This document shows, in pieces, positions 17,895 through 26,598 of a stretch of DNA of 64,000 nucleotides. The notes under the pieces were generated by a model. The model saw only the letters and a program-made list of their open reading frames with translations, was not told the DNA's origin and did not search any database. The translations under genes were made by a program, and so were the position numbers. Each line of letters opens with the position of its first letter. Position 1 is the first letter of the stretch. The DNA is from Microlunatus phosphovorus NM-1 (lineage in GTDB: Bacteria; Actinomycetota; Actinomycetes; Propionibacteriales; Propionibacteriaceae): positions 4,216,001-4,280,000 of the forward strand of contig NC_015635.1 in NCBI RefSeq assembly GCF_000270245.1. Reading direction: 5' to 3'.

Positions 17895-18964
17895 TCAGGA
17901 CCCAATCGGGCGGTGACCTCGGCGACGAGCTCCTTGACGCGCTCGGCCTCGCCCAGCGGGCAGACGACGGTGATCTGGTCGGTCTGGACCATCACGGTGT
18001 CGTGCATGCCGATGGCGGCCAGCAGCCGACCATTGCCGGCCCGGTTGAGCACCAGGTTGTCGCGAGAACCAACGACCACCGTGGTCCCGGACACGGCGTT
18101 GCCGTGGTCGTCCCACGGCAGCTGACCGCGCAGCGACGGGAAGCCGCCGACGTCGTGCCAGGTGATCGGCAGCTGGACCGCGACCACGTGAGCGTTCGTT
18201 CGACCCTGGGAAGCCGGCTCCATGACTGCATAGTCCACGCTGATCTTGGCCAGCTTCGGATAGATCTCAGCCAACCGGTCGGGCTGGGCGGCAAGCTCGG
18301 TGACCAGCCGATGCGTATCGGGCAGCAGTTGGCGCAGCTGGTCGAGCACCGTGGTAGCCCGCCAGATGAACATGCCCGAGTTCCACCAGTACTCCCCCGA
18401 GTCGAGATAGCTCTCTGCCGTCGTCCGGTCGGGCTTCTCCTTGAACGCGAGCACTCGCCGAACATCCGGGTGGTCTGGCAGGCCCTCTCCCCAATGCAGG
18501 TAGCCGTAGCCGGTGTGCGGGGTCGTAGGCACCACGCCGAAGGTGACCAAGGCATGCTCGTCGGCCTCGGCGACCTCGAATCCTTCCCGCAGCGCCCGCT
18601 GGAAGGTCGAGGTGGGCCGCATGATCTGGTCGGAGGCGACGACCGCCATCACCGCGTCGGGGTCGGACGCAGCCAGCACGGCTGCGGTCCACGCGATCGC
18701 GTTGAGGGAGTCCCTGCCTTCGGGCTCACCCAGGATGTTCTCCGGTGGCAGCTCGGGCAGCTCCTCAGCCACCACGTGCGCATAGTCGGTGCCGGTGCAC
18801 ACCCACACCTGTTCAGGACCGACCAGGCCGTCCAACCGGTCGTACGCCAGTCGCAGCAGGCTCTTCCCACCGAGAATGCGGAGCAGCTGCTTGGGCATGT
18901 CCTGGCGCGACAGTGGCCACAGTCGCTTTCCGGAGCCGCCGGCCATGATGAGCACGTGACGCAT
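17885..18964 (-). CDS. manC: mannose-1-phosphate guanylyltransferase
   Basis: A 359-residue nucleotidyltransferase that makes GDP-mannose from mannose-1-phosphate and GTP, supplying mannosyl units for cell-envelope glycans. Signatures are LIMAGGSGKRLWPLSRQDMPKQLL at the N-terminus, TPHTGYGYLHWGE, VLAFKEKPDRTTAE and YWWNSGMFIWRA. It lacks a fused C-terminal PMI cupin domain, unlike many proteobacterial ManC proteins. The segment GEPEGRDSLNAIAW varies from the more usual ExxxRNTAPAI. The ATG is at 18,964. It is convergent with fbiB and divergent from TIGR03089. Confidence 0.93.
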   Translation of the reverse strand: MRHVLIMAGGSGKRLWPLSRQDMPKQLLRILGGKSLLRLAYDRLDGLVGPEQVWVCTGTDYAHVVAEELPELPPENILGEPEGRDSLNAIAWTAAVLAASDPDAVMAVVASDQIMRPTSTFQRALREGFEVAEADEHALVTFGVVPTTPHTGYGYLHWGEGLPDHPDVRRVLAFKEKPDRTTAESYLDSGEYWWNSGMFIWRATTVLDQLRQLLPDTHRLVTELAAQPDRLAEIYPKLAKISVDYAVMEPASQGRTNAHVVAVQLPITWHDVGGFPSLRGQLPWDDHGNAVSGTTVVVGSRDNLVLNRAGNGRLLAAIGMHDTVMVQTDQITVVCPLGEAERVKELVAEVTARLGPDYA

Positions 18965-19074
18965 CGCTCCAGGCTAATGAGAGATCGACGCCAGCCACGA
19001 GCGAATCCCGTCCGCGCGACGGACATCACATCGAGCACTCGCTGACTTCTCCGCCAGACCTTACGATCGCGCTC

Positions 19075-19809
19075 ATGCAGTTGATCTCTCGGCGGTTGCG
19101 TCAGCGTACGTCGGCGGCGGGTGCGGACCCCCTGATCACCTACTACGACCTCGGCTCCGGCGAGCGCACCGAGCTGTCGGCAGTCACGGTGTCGAACTGG
19201 GTCGAGAAGACCTGCTATCTGCTGACGGATGAGTACGGTCTCGATCTCGGCGACATCGTGCTGCTCGACGTCGCGCGCACCCATCCGGGGCACTGGGTGA
19301 CCGCCTGTCTGGAACTTGCCTGCTGGCGGATCGGTGCCACCGTTGCCGTCGATGGTGGTCACGATGCCGATGGTGGTGCCGACGCGCGTCTGGTGGTGGC
19401 GGGGCCCGACTATGGGGCCGTAGTAGCGCGGGCGGCGGAGCTGGGCGCGGACGTACTCGCGTGCAGTCTCCATCCGCTGGGGCTGCCGTTCACCGAGCGC
19501 CTGCCGGCGGGCGTCACCGACTACTCCCTCGATGTCCGCGCGCAACCCGATCAGTATGCGGCCATGCCGGTGCCGACCGATGCGCCGGCCTGGCGGTCGG
19601 CAGAGGTGGCGTTGACCCAGGCCGAGCTCGACAACGTGGCCGGCTCGGCGGATCGGCGGCTGATCCGACCGACAACCCCCTGGCCGACCGTACGCGACGG
19701 CATTCTGGCCGCCCTGATCGGCGGTGGCTCGGTGGTGGTCGTGGTGGGTGAGGACGACGCCGCGCTGGCGCGGATCCGAACCACCGAAAACGTCCAAGCG
19801 GAGGTTTGA
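19075..19809 (+). CDS. TIGR03089 family protein
   Basis: A 244-residue actinobacterial protein that looks like the N-terminal part of an AMP-binding (acyl-CoA synthetase-like) enzyme: DPLITYYDLGSGERTELSAVTVSNWVEKTCYLLTDEYGLDLGDIVLLD. It has no visible ATP/AMP-binding TSGTTG-type motif, so catalysis is doubtful and the function is unknown. The family is typically found near manC and LCP genes, as here. The stop codon TGA at 19,807-19,809 is already inside the left arm of a long hairpin. Confidence 0.82.
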   Translation: MQLISRRLRQRTSAAGADPLITYYDLGSGERTELSAVTVSNWVEKTCYLLTDEYGLDLGDIVLLDVARTHPGHWVTACLELACWRIGATVAVDGGHDADGGADARLVVAGPDYGAVVARAAELGADVLACSLHPLGLPFTERLPAGVTDYSLDVRAQPDQYAAMPVPTDAPAWRSAEVALTQAELDNVAGSADRRLIRPTTPWPTVRDGILAALIGGGSVVVVVGEDDAALARIRTTENVQAEV

Positions 19810-19863
19810 AAGGTGCGTGGATGTCGTTTCCCGGCGCTGAAACGACATCTGCGCACCTTTCAA
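19806..19863. terminator. long hairpin at the end of the TIGR03089 gene
   Basis: Two 24-nt arms (19,806-19,829 and 19,840-19,863) are complementary at 22 positions and enclose a 10-nt loop, CCCGGCGCTG. The only mismatch is a symmetric 2-nt internal bubble. A short TCTTTT follows at 19,868. It most likely ends transcription. The left arm overlaps the stop codon. Confidence 0.7.
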
Positions 19864-19878
19864 TCTGATCTTTTCCAA

Positions 19879-19895
19879 GCTGTCTGATAGACAGC
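19879..19895. promoter_or_regulatory. palindrome just before the DUF402 start
   Basis: GCTGTC and GACAGC flank a TGATA centre at 19,879-19,895, ending 4 bp before the ATG at 19,900. It could be an operator or a translation-control hairpin. It covers the place where a Shine-Dalgarno would lie. Confidence 0.4.
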
Positions 19896-19899
19896 AGGA

Positions 19900-20466
19900 A
19901 TGGTCCCTGGTCAGCAGATCCTCGTCGAGATGGCCAAGTGGGGCGATCGACCGCACTGGACATATCGCGGCATCTATCTCGGCACCGATGAGCACGGTGA
20001 CTGGCTCGGCTGCCCGGTCGGAACCCACTATCGCCGGCCCGAAGCAGAGTTCACCGCCGACTTCGCCGGCGTGGTGCTGGTGCCCGCCGGCGGAGTGGCC
20101 TATCTGCCGGCGTTCAACGACGAGCGGGCACAGGCCCGACACGGCGATCCTGGTTCGCCGGCGGAGGTCTATGTCGACATCGCCACACCGGCCGTCTGGG
20201 ATGGCGCGATTCTGCGCTCGATCGATCTCGACCTGGACGTGATCCGACGCCGGGACGGCACCGTCTATCTCGACGACAAGGACGAGTTCGCCGCACACCA
20301 GGTCGCCTACGGCTACCCGATCGAGGTGATCGAGTTGGCCGAACAGGCGGCAGCGGAAGTGCTCACTGCCGTACGCCGGCGCGACGCGCCATTCGACGGC
20401 ACCTCCGACCACTGGCTGGCCGAGCTCAACCGAGTCGATCCCAACAAGCTGCGTGATGGTCTCTGA
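19900..20466 (+). CDS. DUF402 (Ntdp/FomD-like) protein
   Basis: A 188-residue protein of the DUF402 family. The hallmark is VYVDIATPAVWDGAILRSIDLDLDVIRRRDGTVYLDDKDEF, with the acidic residues that bind metal and phosphate in characterised relatives such as a nucleoside tri/diphosphatase and FomD. The likely activity is therefore hydrolysis of a nucleotide phosphate ester or anhydride; the substrate is not known. The ATG at 19,900 has only a weak AGGA directly before it. A palindrome occupies the preceding bases. Confidence 0.82.
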   Translation: MVPGQQILVEMAKWGDRPHWTYRGIYLGTDEHGDWLGCPVGTHYRRPEAEFTADFAGVVLVPAGGVAYLPAFNDERAQARHGDPGSPAEVYVDIATPAVWDGAILRSIDLDLDVIRRRDGTVYLDDKDEFAAHQVAYGYPIEVIELAEQAAAEVLTAVRRRDAPFDGTSDHWLAELNRVDPNKLRDGL

Positions 20467-20520
20467 TGTCGGAGATGATCACGCAGCTAGTGTGCGACAG
20501 CTCGGGATTAACCTGGCGGC

Positions 20521-20964
20521 ATGCCCCTTTCCGGAGAATATGAGCCGAGCCCGCAGCAATGGGTCCGGGACCAGGTCGAGACCTATGAGCGCACCGGTGG
20601 TCGCGAGGCGAACACCCTGCGCGATACCGGGATGCCGGTCGTCATCTACACCACCCGCGGCGCCAAGTCGGGCAAGCTGCGCAAGACCCCGTTGATGCGG
20701 GTCGAACACGACGGCAAGTACGCAATGGTGGCCTCCCAGGGCGGCGCACCGACTCACCCGCAGTGGTACTGGAATCTCAAGGCCGACCCGACCGCCCTGA
20801 CGGTCCAGGACGGCCCGGAGCCCTTCGACGCCGTAGCCCGCGAGCTGACCGGAGCCGAGCGGGACGAGTGGTGGGCCCGTGCCGTCGCCACCTTCCCGCC
20901 CTACGCGGGCTATCAGGAGCGCGTCGATCGAGTGATCCCGGTGCTGCTGGCCGAACGAGCCTGA
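20521..20964 (+). CDS. nitroreductase/quinone reductase family (DUF385), F420-dependent type
   Basis: A 147-residue protein like the deazaflavin-dependent nitroreductase Ddn and related split beta-barrel enzymes, which use reduced F420 to reduce quinones or nitro compounds. The conserved core is MPVVIYTTRGAKSGKLRKTPLMRVEHDGKYAMVASQGGAPTHPQWYWNLKADP. The C-terminal helix contains WWARAVATFPPYAGYQERVDRVIPVLLAE. Having it 3 kb from fbiA/fbiB fits an organism that makes F420. The ATG is at 20,521. The physiological substrate is not known. Confidence 0.87.
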   Translation: MPLSGEYEPSPQQWVRDQVETYERTGGREANTLRDTGMPVVIYTTRGAKSGKLRKTPLMRVEHDGKYAMVASQGGAPTHPQWYWNLKADPTALTVQDGPEPFDAVARELTGAERDEWWARAVATFPPYAGYQERVDRVIPVLLAERA

Positions 20965-21268
20965 TCAGAGTCAACGGGCCCGCGAGCGAGCCCTGAGCGC
21001 GAGCGGCCGGAGCCGCGGGTTCCCGCCCTCCGGCCGACTTTGGTCAGATAACGGACTCGAGCGGGGCGTCGCCGTCCGGGTCCAACACGAGGTTCCCGTC
21101 CTCCGGCCGACTGTTGGTCAGACAACCCCATCAGGTCGAGATACCTGACCAAAAGTCACCCGATCGGGGTTCCGGTCAGGTTCCCCACTGTGATCGGGTC
21201 TTCTGACCAGAAGTTGCCCCACCCCGGACGGAGACGGCTCCAGCGGCTGCAGTGGGTTCAGGGCGAGC
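20965..21268. repeat. convergent gap with direct and inverted repeats
   Basis: This 304-bp gap has no gene. A 35-bp direct repeat occurs at 21,018-21,052 and 21,091-21,126 (GGTTCCCG, CTCCGGCCGACT, TGGTCAGA; 73-bp period). The inverse of its last part appears twice more, as CTGACCAAAAGTC (21,145-21,157) and CTGACCAGAAGT (21,203-21,214). The result can fold into several alternative stems. It lies between the 3' ends of the DUF385 and mmsA genes. Confidence 0.65.
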
Positions 21269-22762
21269 TCAGGTGTTCTGCGGAAAGCCCAGGTTCAGGC
21301 CACCATGGCTCGGGTCGAGCCAACGGGAGGTGATCACCTTGCCGCGGGTGAAGAAATGCACACCCTCCACACCATGGGCGTGGGTGTCACCGAACAGTGA
21401 CGCCTTCCAGCCACCGAAGGAGTAGTAGGCCATCGGCACCGGGACCGGCACATTGATCCCGACCATGCCGACCGAGACCTCGTTCTGGAACCGCCGCGCC
21501 GCGCCGCCGTCGTTGGTGAAGATCGCCACCCCGTTGCCGTACCGGTTCGAGTTGATCAGCTCCACGCCCTCGTCATAGGAGTCGACCCGCACCACCGACA
21601 GCACCGGACCGAAGATCTCATCGGTATAGATGCTCATCTCGGTGCTGACATGGTCGAACAGGGTCGGGCCGACGAAGAACCCCTCGCCGTCCGCGTCCGG
21701 CTCCACGGTCCGCCCGTCCACCACCAGCGTGGCGCCGGCCGCCTCGCCGGCATCGATGTAGCCCGACACCCGGTCCCGCGCCGCCGCGGTCACCAACGGG
21801 CCCATGTCACAACCTCGGGTCCCGTCGCCGGTGCGCAGACCGACCGTGCGCTCCTTGATCTTGGTCACCAGCTCGTCACCGATGCCGCCGACCGCGACCA
21901 CCGCCGAGATCGCCATGCACCGCTCCCCCGCCGACCCATACCCGGCGTTCACCGCCTGGTCCGCCGCCAGATCGAGGTCGGCATCGGGCAGCACCAGCAT
22001 GTGGTTCTTCGCCCCACCCAACGCCTGGACCCGCTTCCCATGCCGGGTGCCGGTCTCGTAGACGTACTGAGCGATCGGCGTCGACCCGACGAAGCTGATC
22101 GAGGCAACATCCGGATGCGCCAGCAGCCCGTCAACGGCCACCTTGTCCCCGTTCAAGACGTTGAACACGCCATCCGGCAGACCGGCTTCCTGCCACAGCT
22201 CCGCGATCCACAACACCGAGGTCGGATCCTTCTCCGACGGCTTGACCACCACCGTGTTCCCCGCCGCGATCGCGATCGGGAAGAACCACATCGGCACCAT
22301 CGCCGGGAAGTTGAACGGCGAGATGATCCCGGCCACCCCCAACGGCTGCCGGATCGAATGCACATCCACCTTGGTGGAGGCGTTCTCGGTGAAGGCGCCC
22401 TTGATCAGGTGCGGCATCCCGCACGCGAACTCCACCACCTCCTGGCCGCGCGACACCTCACCGTAGGCGTCCGACAACACCTTGCCGTGCTCGGCGGTGA
22501 TGATCGCGGCAAGTTCTTCCTTGCGTGCGTTCAGCAGTTCCCGGAACGCGAACAACACCTGGGTACGCTTCGCCAGCGACGTGTCCCGCCACGCCGGGAA
22601 CGCGGCTGCGGCAGCAGCCACCACGGCATCGACATCGGCCTCGTTGGCCAACGCCAGCTGCGCCGTCACCTCACCCGTCGCCGGGTTCGTCACATCCGAG
22701 AACCGACCCGACGTGCCCTCGTAGACCGCGCCGTTCTTCCAGTGCTGCAGGGTTGTTGCCAT
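21269..22762 (-). CDS. mmsA: methylmalonate-semialdehyde dehydrogenase (CoA-acylating)
   Basis: A 497-residue aldehyde dehydrogenase. In inositol catabolism it turns malonic semialdehyde into acetyl-CoA and CO2; in valine breakdown it makes propionyl-CoA. The catalytic cysteine is in GYGSAGERCMAISAVV, and FNFPAMVPMWFFPIAIAAGNTVVVKPSE is the NAD-binding segment. QALGGAKNH stands where hydrolytic ALDHs have ELGGK with the general-base Glu, which marks the CoA-dependent subgroup. The ATG at 22,762 follows AGAGGAAG. It is the last gene of the leftward iol operon, after a 58-bp gap. Confidence 0.94.
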   Translation of the reverse strand: MATTLQHWKNGAVYEGTSGRFSDVTNPATGEVTAQLALANEADVDAVVAAAAAAFPAWRDTSLAKRTQVLFAFRELLNARKEELAAIITAEHGKVLSDAYGEVSRGQEVVEFACGMPHLIKGAFTENASTKVDVHSIRQPLGVAGIISPFNFPAMVPMWFFPIAIAAGNTVVVKPSEKDPTSVLWIAELWQEAGLPDGVFNVLNGDKVAVDGLLAHPDVASISFVGSTPIAQYVYETGTRHGKRVQALGGAKNHMLVLPDADLDLAADQAVNAGYGSAGERCMAISAVVAVGGIGDELVTKIKERTVGLRTGDGTRGCDMGPLVTAAARDRVSGYIDAGEAAGATLVVDGRTVEPDADGEGFFVGPTLFDHVSTEMSIYTDEIFGPVLSVVRVDSYDEGVELINSNRYGNGVAIFTNDGGAARRFQNEVSVGMVGINVPVPVPMAYYSFGGWKASLFGDTHAHGVEGVHFFTRGKVITSRWLDPSHGGLNLGFPQNT

Positions 22763-22820
22763 CGTGATCTTCCTCTGGGTGAATGAATGTCTGGGGTGAG
22801 TGAGTGGGGTCGGACGGAAA

Positions 22821-23738
22821 CTACTGCAGGGTGCCCATGTCGATGGACACGGGGCTGCAGGAGGAGAGATAGCGCTTGGTCCGCTTCGCGATCGGCAGCG
22901 GCACATCCGGCGCACAGGGGTAAAGGTCGTGCTCGATGATGCCTTTGATCTCCCGGTCGAGGCCGGCGAGCGCCTCCAGCACCGGCGGCATCTCCGGCAG
23001 GCCGAGTGGCGGCTCGATCATCGCGCCCCGGCGTACGGCCTCGGGGAAGGACAGATCCTTCTCCAACACCTCGCTGACCACCGTGGGATCGACCTGCTTC
23101 AGGTGGACGTAGCCGATCCGCTCCGGGTACTTCGTGATCAGGCCGACGCAGTCGCCGCCGTAGTAGGCCACGTGCCCGGTGTCCAGGCAGAGGTTCACGT
23201 ACTCCGGGTTGGTCGACTCCAGGAACCGCTCGATCTCGGCCTGGTAGCCGACGTGGGTGTCGGCATGGGAGTGGAACTGCACGTGCAGGCCATACTCCTC
23301 GAGGATCCGCCGACCCAGCTCGTCGTGACCGGAGGTGAGCAGTTGCCACTGATCATCGGTCAGCGTCGAGCTCTCCTTGGGCTCACCGGTCTTGTGGTCC
23401 CGCCACGGCTCCGGAATCACGACGATGTGCTCGCCGCCGACCGCCTTGGTCAAGGCCGCGACGTCGGTGACCTGCTTCCAGGTGTAGTCCCACGCACCCG
23501 GCTGGTGGAGATGCGAGAACACGGTCCCCGCCAGCACGCTCAACCCATGCTCGGCCAGCACCTCCTGCAGTTCAGCGGGGTCGCTGGGCAGATACCCGTA
23601 CGGGCCCAGCTCGATGGCCTCGTAGCCGGCCTCGGCGACCTCGGCAAGGAACTGGCTGGCCGACACCTGCTCTGGGTCGCTGGGGAACCAGACACCCCAG
23701 GAGTCCGGGGCGGTGCCGATGGTGAGGGTGGACGTCAC
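22821..23738 (-). CDS. sugar phosphate isomerase/epimerase (IolE/IolH-like TIM barrel)
   Basis: A 305-residue xylose-isomerase-like TIM barrel, probably the 2-keto-myo-inositol dehydratase step (IolE) or the accessory IolH. It begins TLTIGTAPDSWGVWFPSDPEQ. Metal-binding acids and histidines are visible in HVQFHSHADTHVG, NLCLDTGHVAYYGGD and GIIEHDLYPC. The GTSPDSWG-type start is shared by many actinobacterial iol-cluster proteins, but I cannot decide between IolE and IolH. The start is GTG at 23,738 with AAGGAAGAG upstream. It lies 66 bp after iolD in the same operon. Confidence 0.83.
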   Translation of the reverse strand: MTSTLTIGTAPDSWGVWFPSDPEQVSASQFLAEVAEAGYEAIELGPYGYLPSDPAELQEVLAEHGLSVLAGTVFSHLHQPGAWDYTWKQVTDVAALTKAVGGEHIVVIPEPWRDHKTGEPKESSTLTDDQWQLLTSGHDELGRRILEEYGLHVQFHSHADTHVGYQAEIERFLESTNPEYVNLCLDTGHVAYYGGDCVGLITKYPERIGYVHLKQVDPTVVSEVLEKDLSFPEAVRRGAMIEPPLGLPEMPPVLEALAGLDREIKGIIEHDLYPCAPDVPLPIAKRTKRYLSSCSPVSIDMGTLQ

Positions 23739-23804
23739 GGTTGCTTCTCTTCCTTGCTGCCTTGGTCAGTGGAGGGTTGGTCGGTGCTGTGTTGCTCGGC
23801 GTGA

Positions 23805-25703
23805 TCAGGCCGTCGGAGTGAGGTAGGGCCGCTGTTCGGCCTTCTTCCCTCGGTAGAACTCGCTGGCCTGCTGGGTCGAGGTCAGCGTGGAGGTCTCGCT
23901 GACCGGCACGTCCCACCAAGACTGCGAGGACGGCGCGTCGATCAGCGGATCGGTCTCGACATAGATCACGATCGGGTGCTCGGCCGCCTTGGCAGTCTTG
24001 ATCGCCTCGGCGAACTCGGCCTTGGTGGTCGCCTTGAGCACTTCGAGCCCGAAACTGGCGGCGTTGGCGGCCAGGTCGATCGGCAGCTTCGCACCGTCGA
24101 GCCGACCGGTCTCGGCATCGCGCCGCCGGTAGGCGGTGCCGAAGCGCTGGGAGCCCAGCGACTCCGACAGCGAGCCGATCGAGGCGAACCCGTGGTTCTG
24201 CACCAGCACGGTGATGATCTTGATGCCTTCCTGCACGGCGGTCGCCAACTCCGTGGCCATCATCAGGTATGAGCCGTCACCGACCATCACGAACACATCT
24301 CGGTCGGGGCACGCCATCCGAACGCCGAGGCCGCCGGCGACCTCATAGCCCATGCAGGAATAGCCGTACTCGACGTGATAGCCCTTGGGGTCCCTGGTCC
24401 GCCAGAGCTTGTGCAGGTCACCGGGCATCGAACCGGCCGCACACACCACGACATCGCGCGGATCGGACAGCTCGTTGACCAGCCCGATCACCGAGTTCTG
24501 AGTGAGCAGGCCCGGTGCCGGCTCCTCCTGGGCGTAGGCGTCCGTGACGGTCGCATCCCACTCGGCATCCAGCTCGGTGTAGCGGGCTCGGTAAGAGTCG
24601 TCGACCGCATAACCGTCGAGCAGACCGGTCAGGGCACCGAGAGCCTCGCGGGCATCGGCTTGGACGGCGAGACCGGCGTGCTTGACGGCATCGATCGGGG
24701 CGACATTGACGTTGACGAACTTCACGTCCGGATTGGCGAACGCGGTCCGGCTGGCCGTGGTGAAGTCCTCGTAGCGGGTGCCGATGCCGATCACCACGTC
24801 GGCCTCGTGCGCGATCGCGTTGGAGGCGGTGGTGCCGGTCGAGCCGATGGCGCCCAGGCATTGCGGATGGTCGTACGCCAGCGTGCCCTTGCCGGCCTGC
24901 GTCTGGCCGACCGGGATGCCGGTCGCCTCCACGAAGCTGGCCAGGGCCTCGGTCGCGCCGGAGTAGTGCACCCCGCCACCGGCCACGACCAGCGGCTTGC
25001 CGGCGCCGCGGATGATCTCGGCGGCCCGGCCGATGATCGCGGACTCGGGCAGCGGCCGGGAGACGTGCCAAACCCGCTTGGCGAACAGCTCGACCGGCCA
25101 GTCGTACGCCTGCGCCTGGACGTCCTGCGGGAAGCAGACGGTGACCGCGCCGGTCTCGACCGGATCGGTCAGCACCCGCATCGCCGACAGCAGCGCGGCC
25201 GGCAGCTGTTCGGGCCGCCAGACCCGGTCGAAGTACTTGCTGACCGGGCGGAACGCGTCGTTGACGGTGACATCGCCGGCGGTCGGCAGCTCCAACTCCT
25301 GCAGCAGCGGCGAGGCACTGCGGTCGGCGAAAGTGTCGGCCGGCAGCAGCAGCACCGGCAGCCGGTTGATCGTCGCCAACGCCGCGCCGGTAACCATGTT
25401 GGTCGCACCCGGCCCGACGCTGGAGGACACGGCATAGGCCTGCAGCCGGTTCCGCATCCGAGCGAACGCGACGGCGGAGTGCACCATGGCCTGCTCATTG
25501 CGGCCCAGCACGTACGGGAGCGTGCCCGGCTCCTCGATCTCGGCCTGCAGCAGCGCCTGGCCGAGCCCTGCCACATTGCCGTGACCGAAGATGCCGAAGC
25601 AGCCCTCGAAGAACTTGCGCTCGACACCGTCGGACTCGCTGTATTGCCGGCTGAGGAACTTGATGGTCGCCTGCGCCACCGTCAGGTGAACAGTCTCGGC
25701 CAT
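23805..25703 (-). CDS. iolD: 3D-(3,5/4)-trihydroxycyclohexane-1,2-dione hydrolase
   Basis: A 632-residue thiamine-diphosphate enzyme that opens the ring of the inositol-derived dione to give 5-deoxy-glucuronate. Typical TPP-enzyme parts are the N-terminal GCFGIFGHGNVAGLGQAL, the central NAD/FAD-like region VAGGGVHYSGATEAL and the TPP/Mg loop VMVGDGSYLMMATELATAVQEGIKIITVLVQNHGFASIG. The catalytic Glu equivalent is in the early helix region. The ATG at 25,703 starts 2 bp after the iolB stop at 25,706. No frameshift or missing segment is evident. Confidence 0.95.
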   Translation of the reverse strand: MAETVHLTVAQATIKFLSRQYSESDGVERKFFEGCFGIFGHGNVAGLGQALLQAEIEEPGTLPYVLGRNEQAMVHSAVAFARMRNRLQAYAVSSSVGPGATNMVTGAALATINRLPVLLLPADTFADRSASPLLQELELPTAGDVTVNDAFRPVSKYFDRVWRPEQLPAALLSAMRVLTDPVETGAVTVCFPQDVQAQAYDWPVELFAKRVWHVSRPLPESAIIGRAAEIIRGAGKPLVVAGGGVHYSGATEALASFVEATGIPVGQTQAGKGTLAYDHPQCLGAIGSTGTTASNAIAHEADVVIGIGTRYEDFTTASRTAFANPDVKFVNVNVAPIDAVKHAGLAVQADAREALGALTGLLDGYAVDDSYRARYTELDAEWDATVTDAYAQEEPAPGLLTQNSVIGLVNELSDPRDVVVCAAGSMPGDLHKLWRTRDPKGYHVEYGYSCMGYEVAGGLGVRMACPDRDVFVMVGDGSYLMMATELATAVQEGIKIITVLVQNHGFASIGSLSESLGSQRFGTAYRRRDAETGRLDGAKLPIDLAANAASFGLEVLKATTKAEFAEAIKTAKAAEHPIVIYVETDPLIDAPSSQSWWDVPVSETSTLTSTQQASEFYRGKKAEQRPYLTPTA

Positions 25704-25705
25704 GG

Positions 25706-26584
25706 TCAGGAGTCCTTTCGAGTCAGTCGGGGGTCCACCGCCTGGTCGACCCAGGTGCCCCGCACCCAGGTCTGATCGGGATGGTCGGAGATCTTCCAGG
25801 CCCGGTCGCCGCCATCAGGGTTGGGCGGACCGGCCATCACGTTCAGGTAGTACATGTCGTAGCCCGGCGCCGCGACGCAGGGACCGTGCCAGCCGTACGG
25901 CACCAGCACCGTGTCGCGGTCATGGACCTCTTCGCAGATGTCGATCTCGTGACCCGGCGAAGACGAGGTCCGCATGAAACCCAAACCGGGTTCGCCATTC
26001 GGACCGGCCGCGATCTCGAAGTAGTAGATCTCCTCCAGCTCCGACTCGGTCTCGGTCGCCTCGTCGTGCTTGTGCGCCGGATAGGACGACCAGTTGCCGC
26101 CCGGGGTGATCACCTCGCAGGCGATGATCGCGCCGGCCTCGAGGGCGCCGGGGGTGCCGAAGTTGCGGACCTGTCGGCTCGACTGGCCCGCGCCACGCAG
26201 CTCGACCGGGATCTCGGCCGCCGGCGAGTAGTGAGCAGGCAGCTCGGCGGTGGACACCGCACCGCACAGCGCGTACCGGCCACCATCGGCCGAGGTGAGC
26301 GTGGCACCCGAGCCGGCCGGCAGGTAGACGATGTCGGTCGGCCCGGCGAACACGTGCGGTCGACCGATGAGGATGAAGCTCTGCTCACCGGTGCTGACGG
26401 TCGCGCTGCCCGCCAGGGGCACCACGATGATCTCCTCGCCATCACAGGTGAAGTCGTGGCTGGCACCAGCGGCGAGCGTGATCGTGCGCAGGCTCGAGTA
26501 GCCCCAGCCGGCCGAGGTCGGCGTGACCTCGAGGTCATACGGTCCACTGGCGCCCGCGCCAGCAGGGAGGAACAACTCACTCAT
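25706..26584 (-). CDS. iolB: 5-deoxy-glucuronate isomerase
   Basis: A 292-residue bicupin that converts 5-deoxy-glucuronate to 2-deoxy-5-keto-gluconate. Conserved parts are GWGYSSLRTITLAAG near the start, SSYPAHKHDE with metal-binding His and Glu, and LEEIYYFEI in the second barrel, followed by VLVPYGWHGPCVAAPGYDMYYLNVMAGP. The start at 26,584 (MSELFLPAG) has AAAGGT upstream and follows the aldolase stop by 14 bp. The longer open frame into the aldolase gene is spurious. Confidence 0.94.
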   Translation of the reverse strand: MSELFLPAGAGASGPYDLEVTPTSAGWGYSSLRTITLAAGASHDFTCDGEEIIVVPLAGSATVSTGEQSFILIGRPHVFAGPTDIVYLPAGSGATLTSADGGRYALCGAVSTAELPAHYSPAAEIPVELRGAGQSSRQVRNFGTPGALEAGAIIACEVITPGGNWSSYPAHKHDEATETESELEEIYYFEIAAGPNGEPGLGFMRTSSSPGHEIDICEEVHDRDTVLVPYGWHGPCVAAPGYDMYYLNVMAGPPNPDGGDRAWKISDHPDQTWVRGTWVDQAVDPRLTRKDS

Positions 26585-26598
26585 CGATTGGGGACCTT

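Noticed and set aside
24375-25775. A rightward 466-codon open frame opposite iolD
   Set aside because: Antisense shadow; iolD is complete and has all TPP-enzyme motifs.
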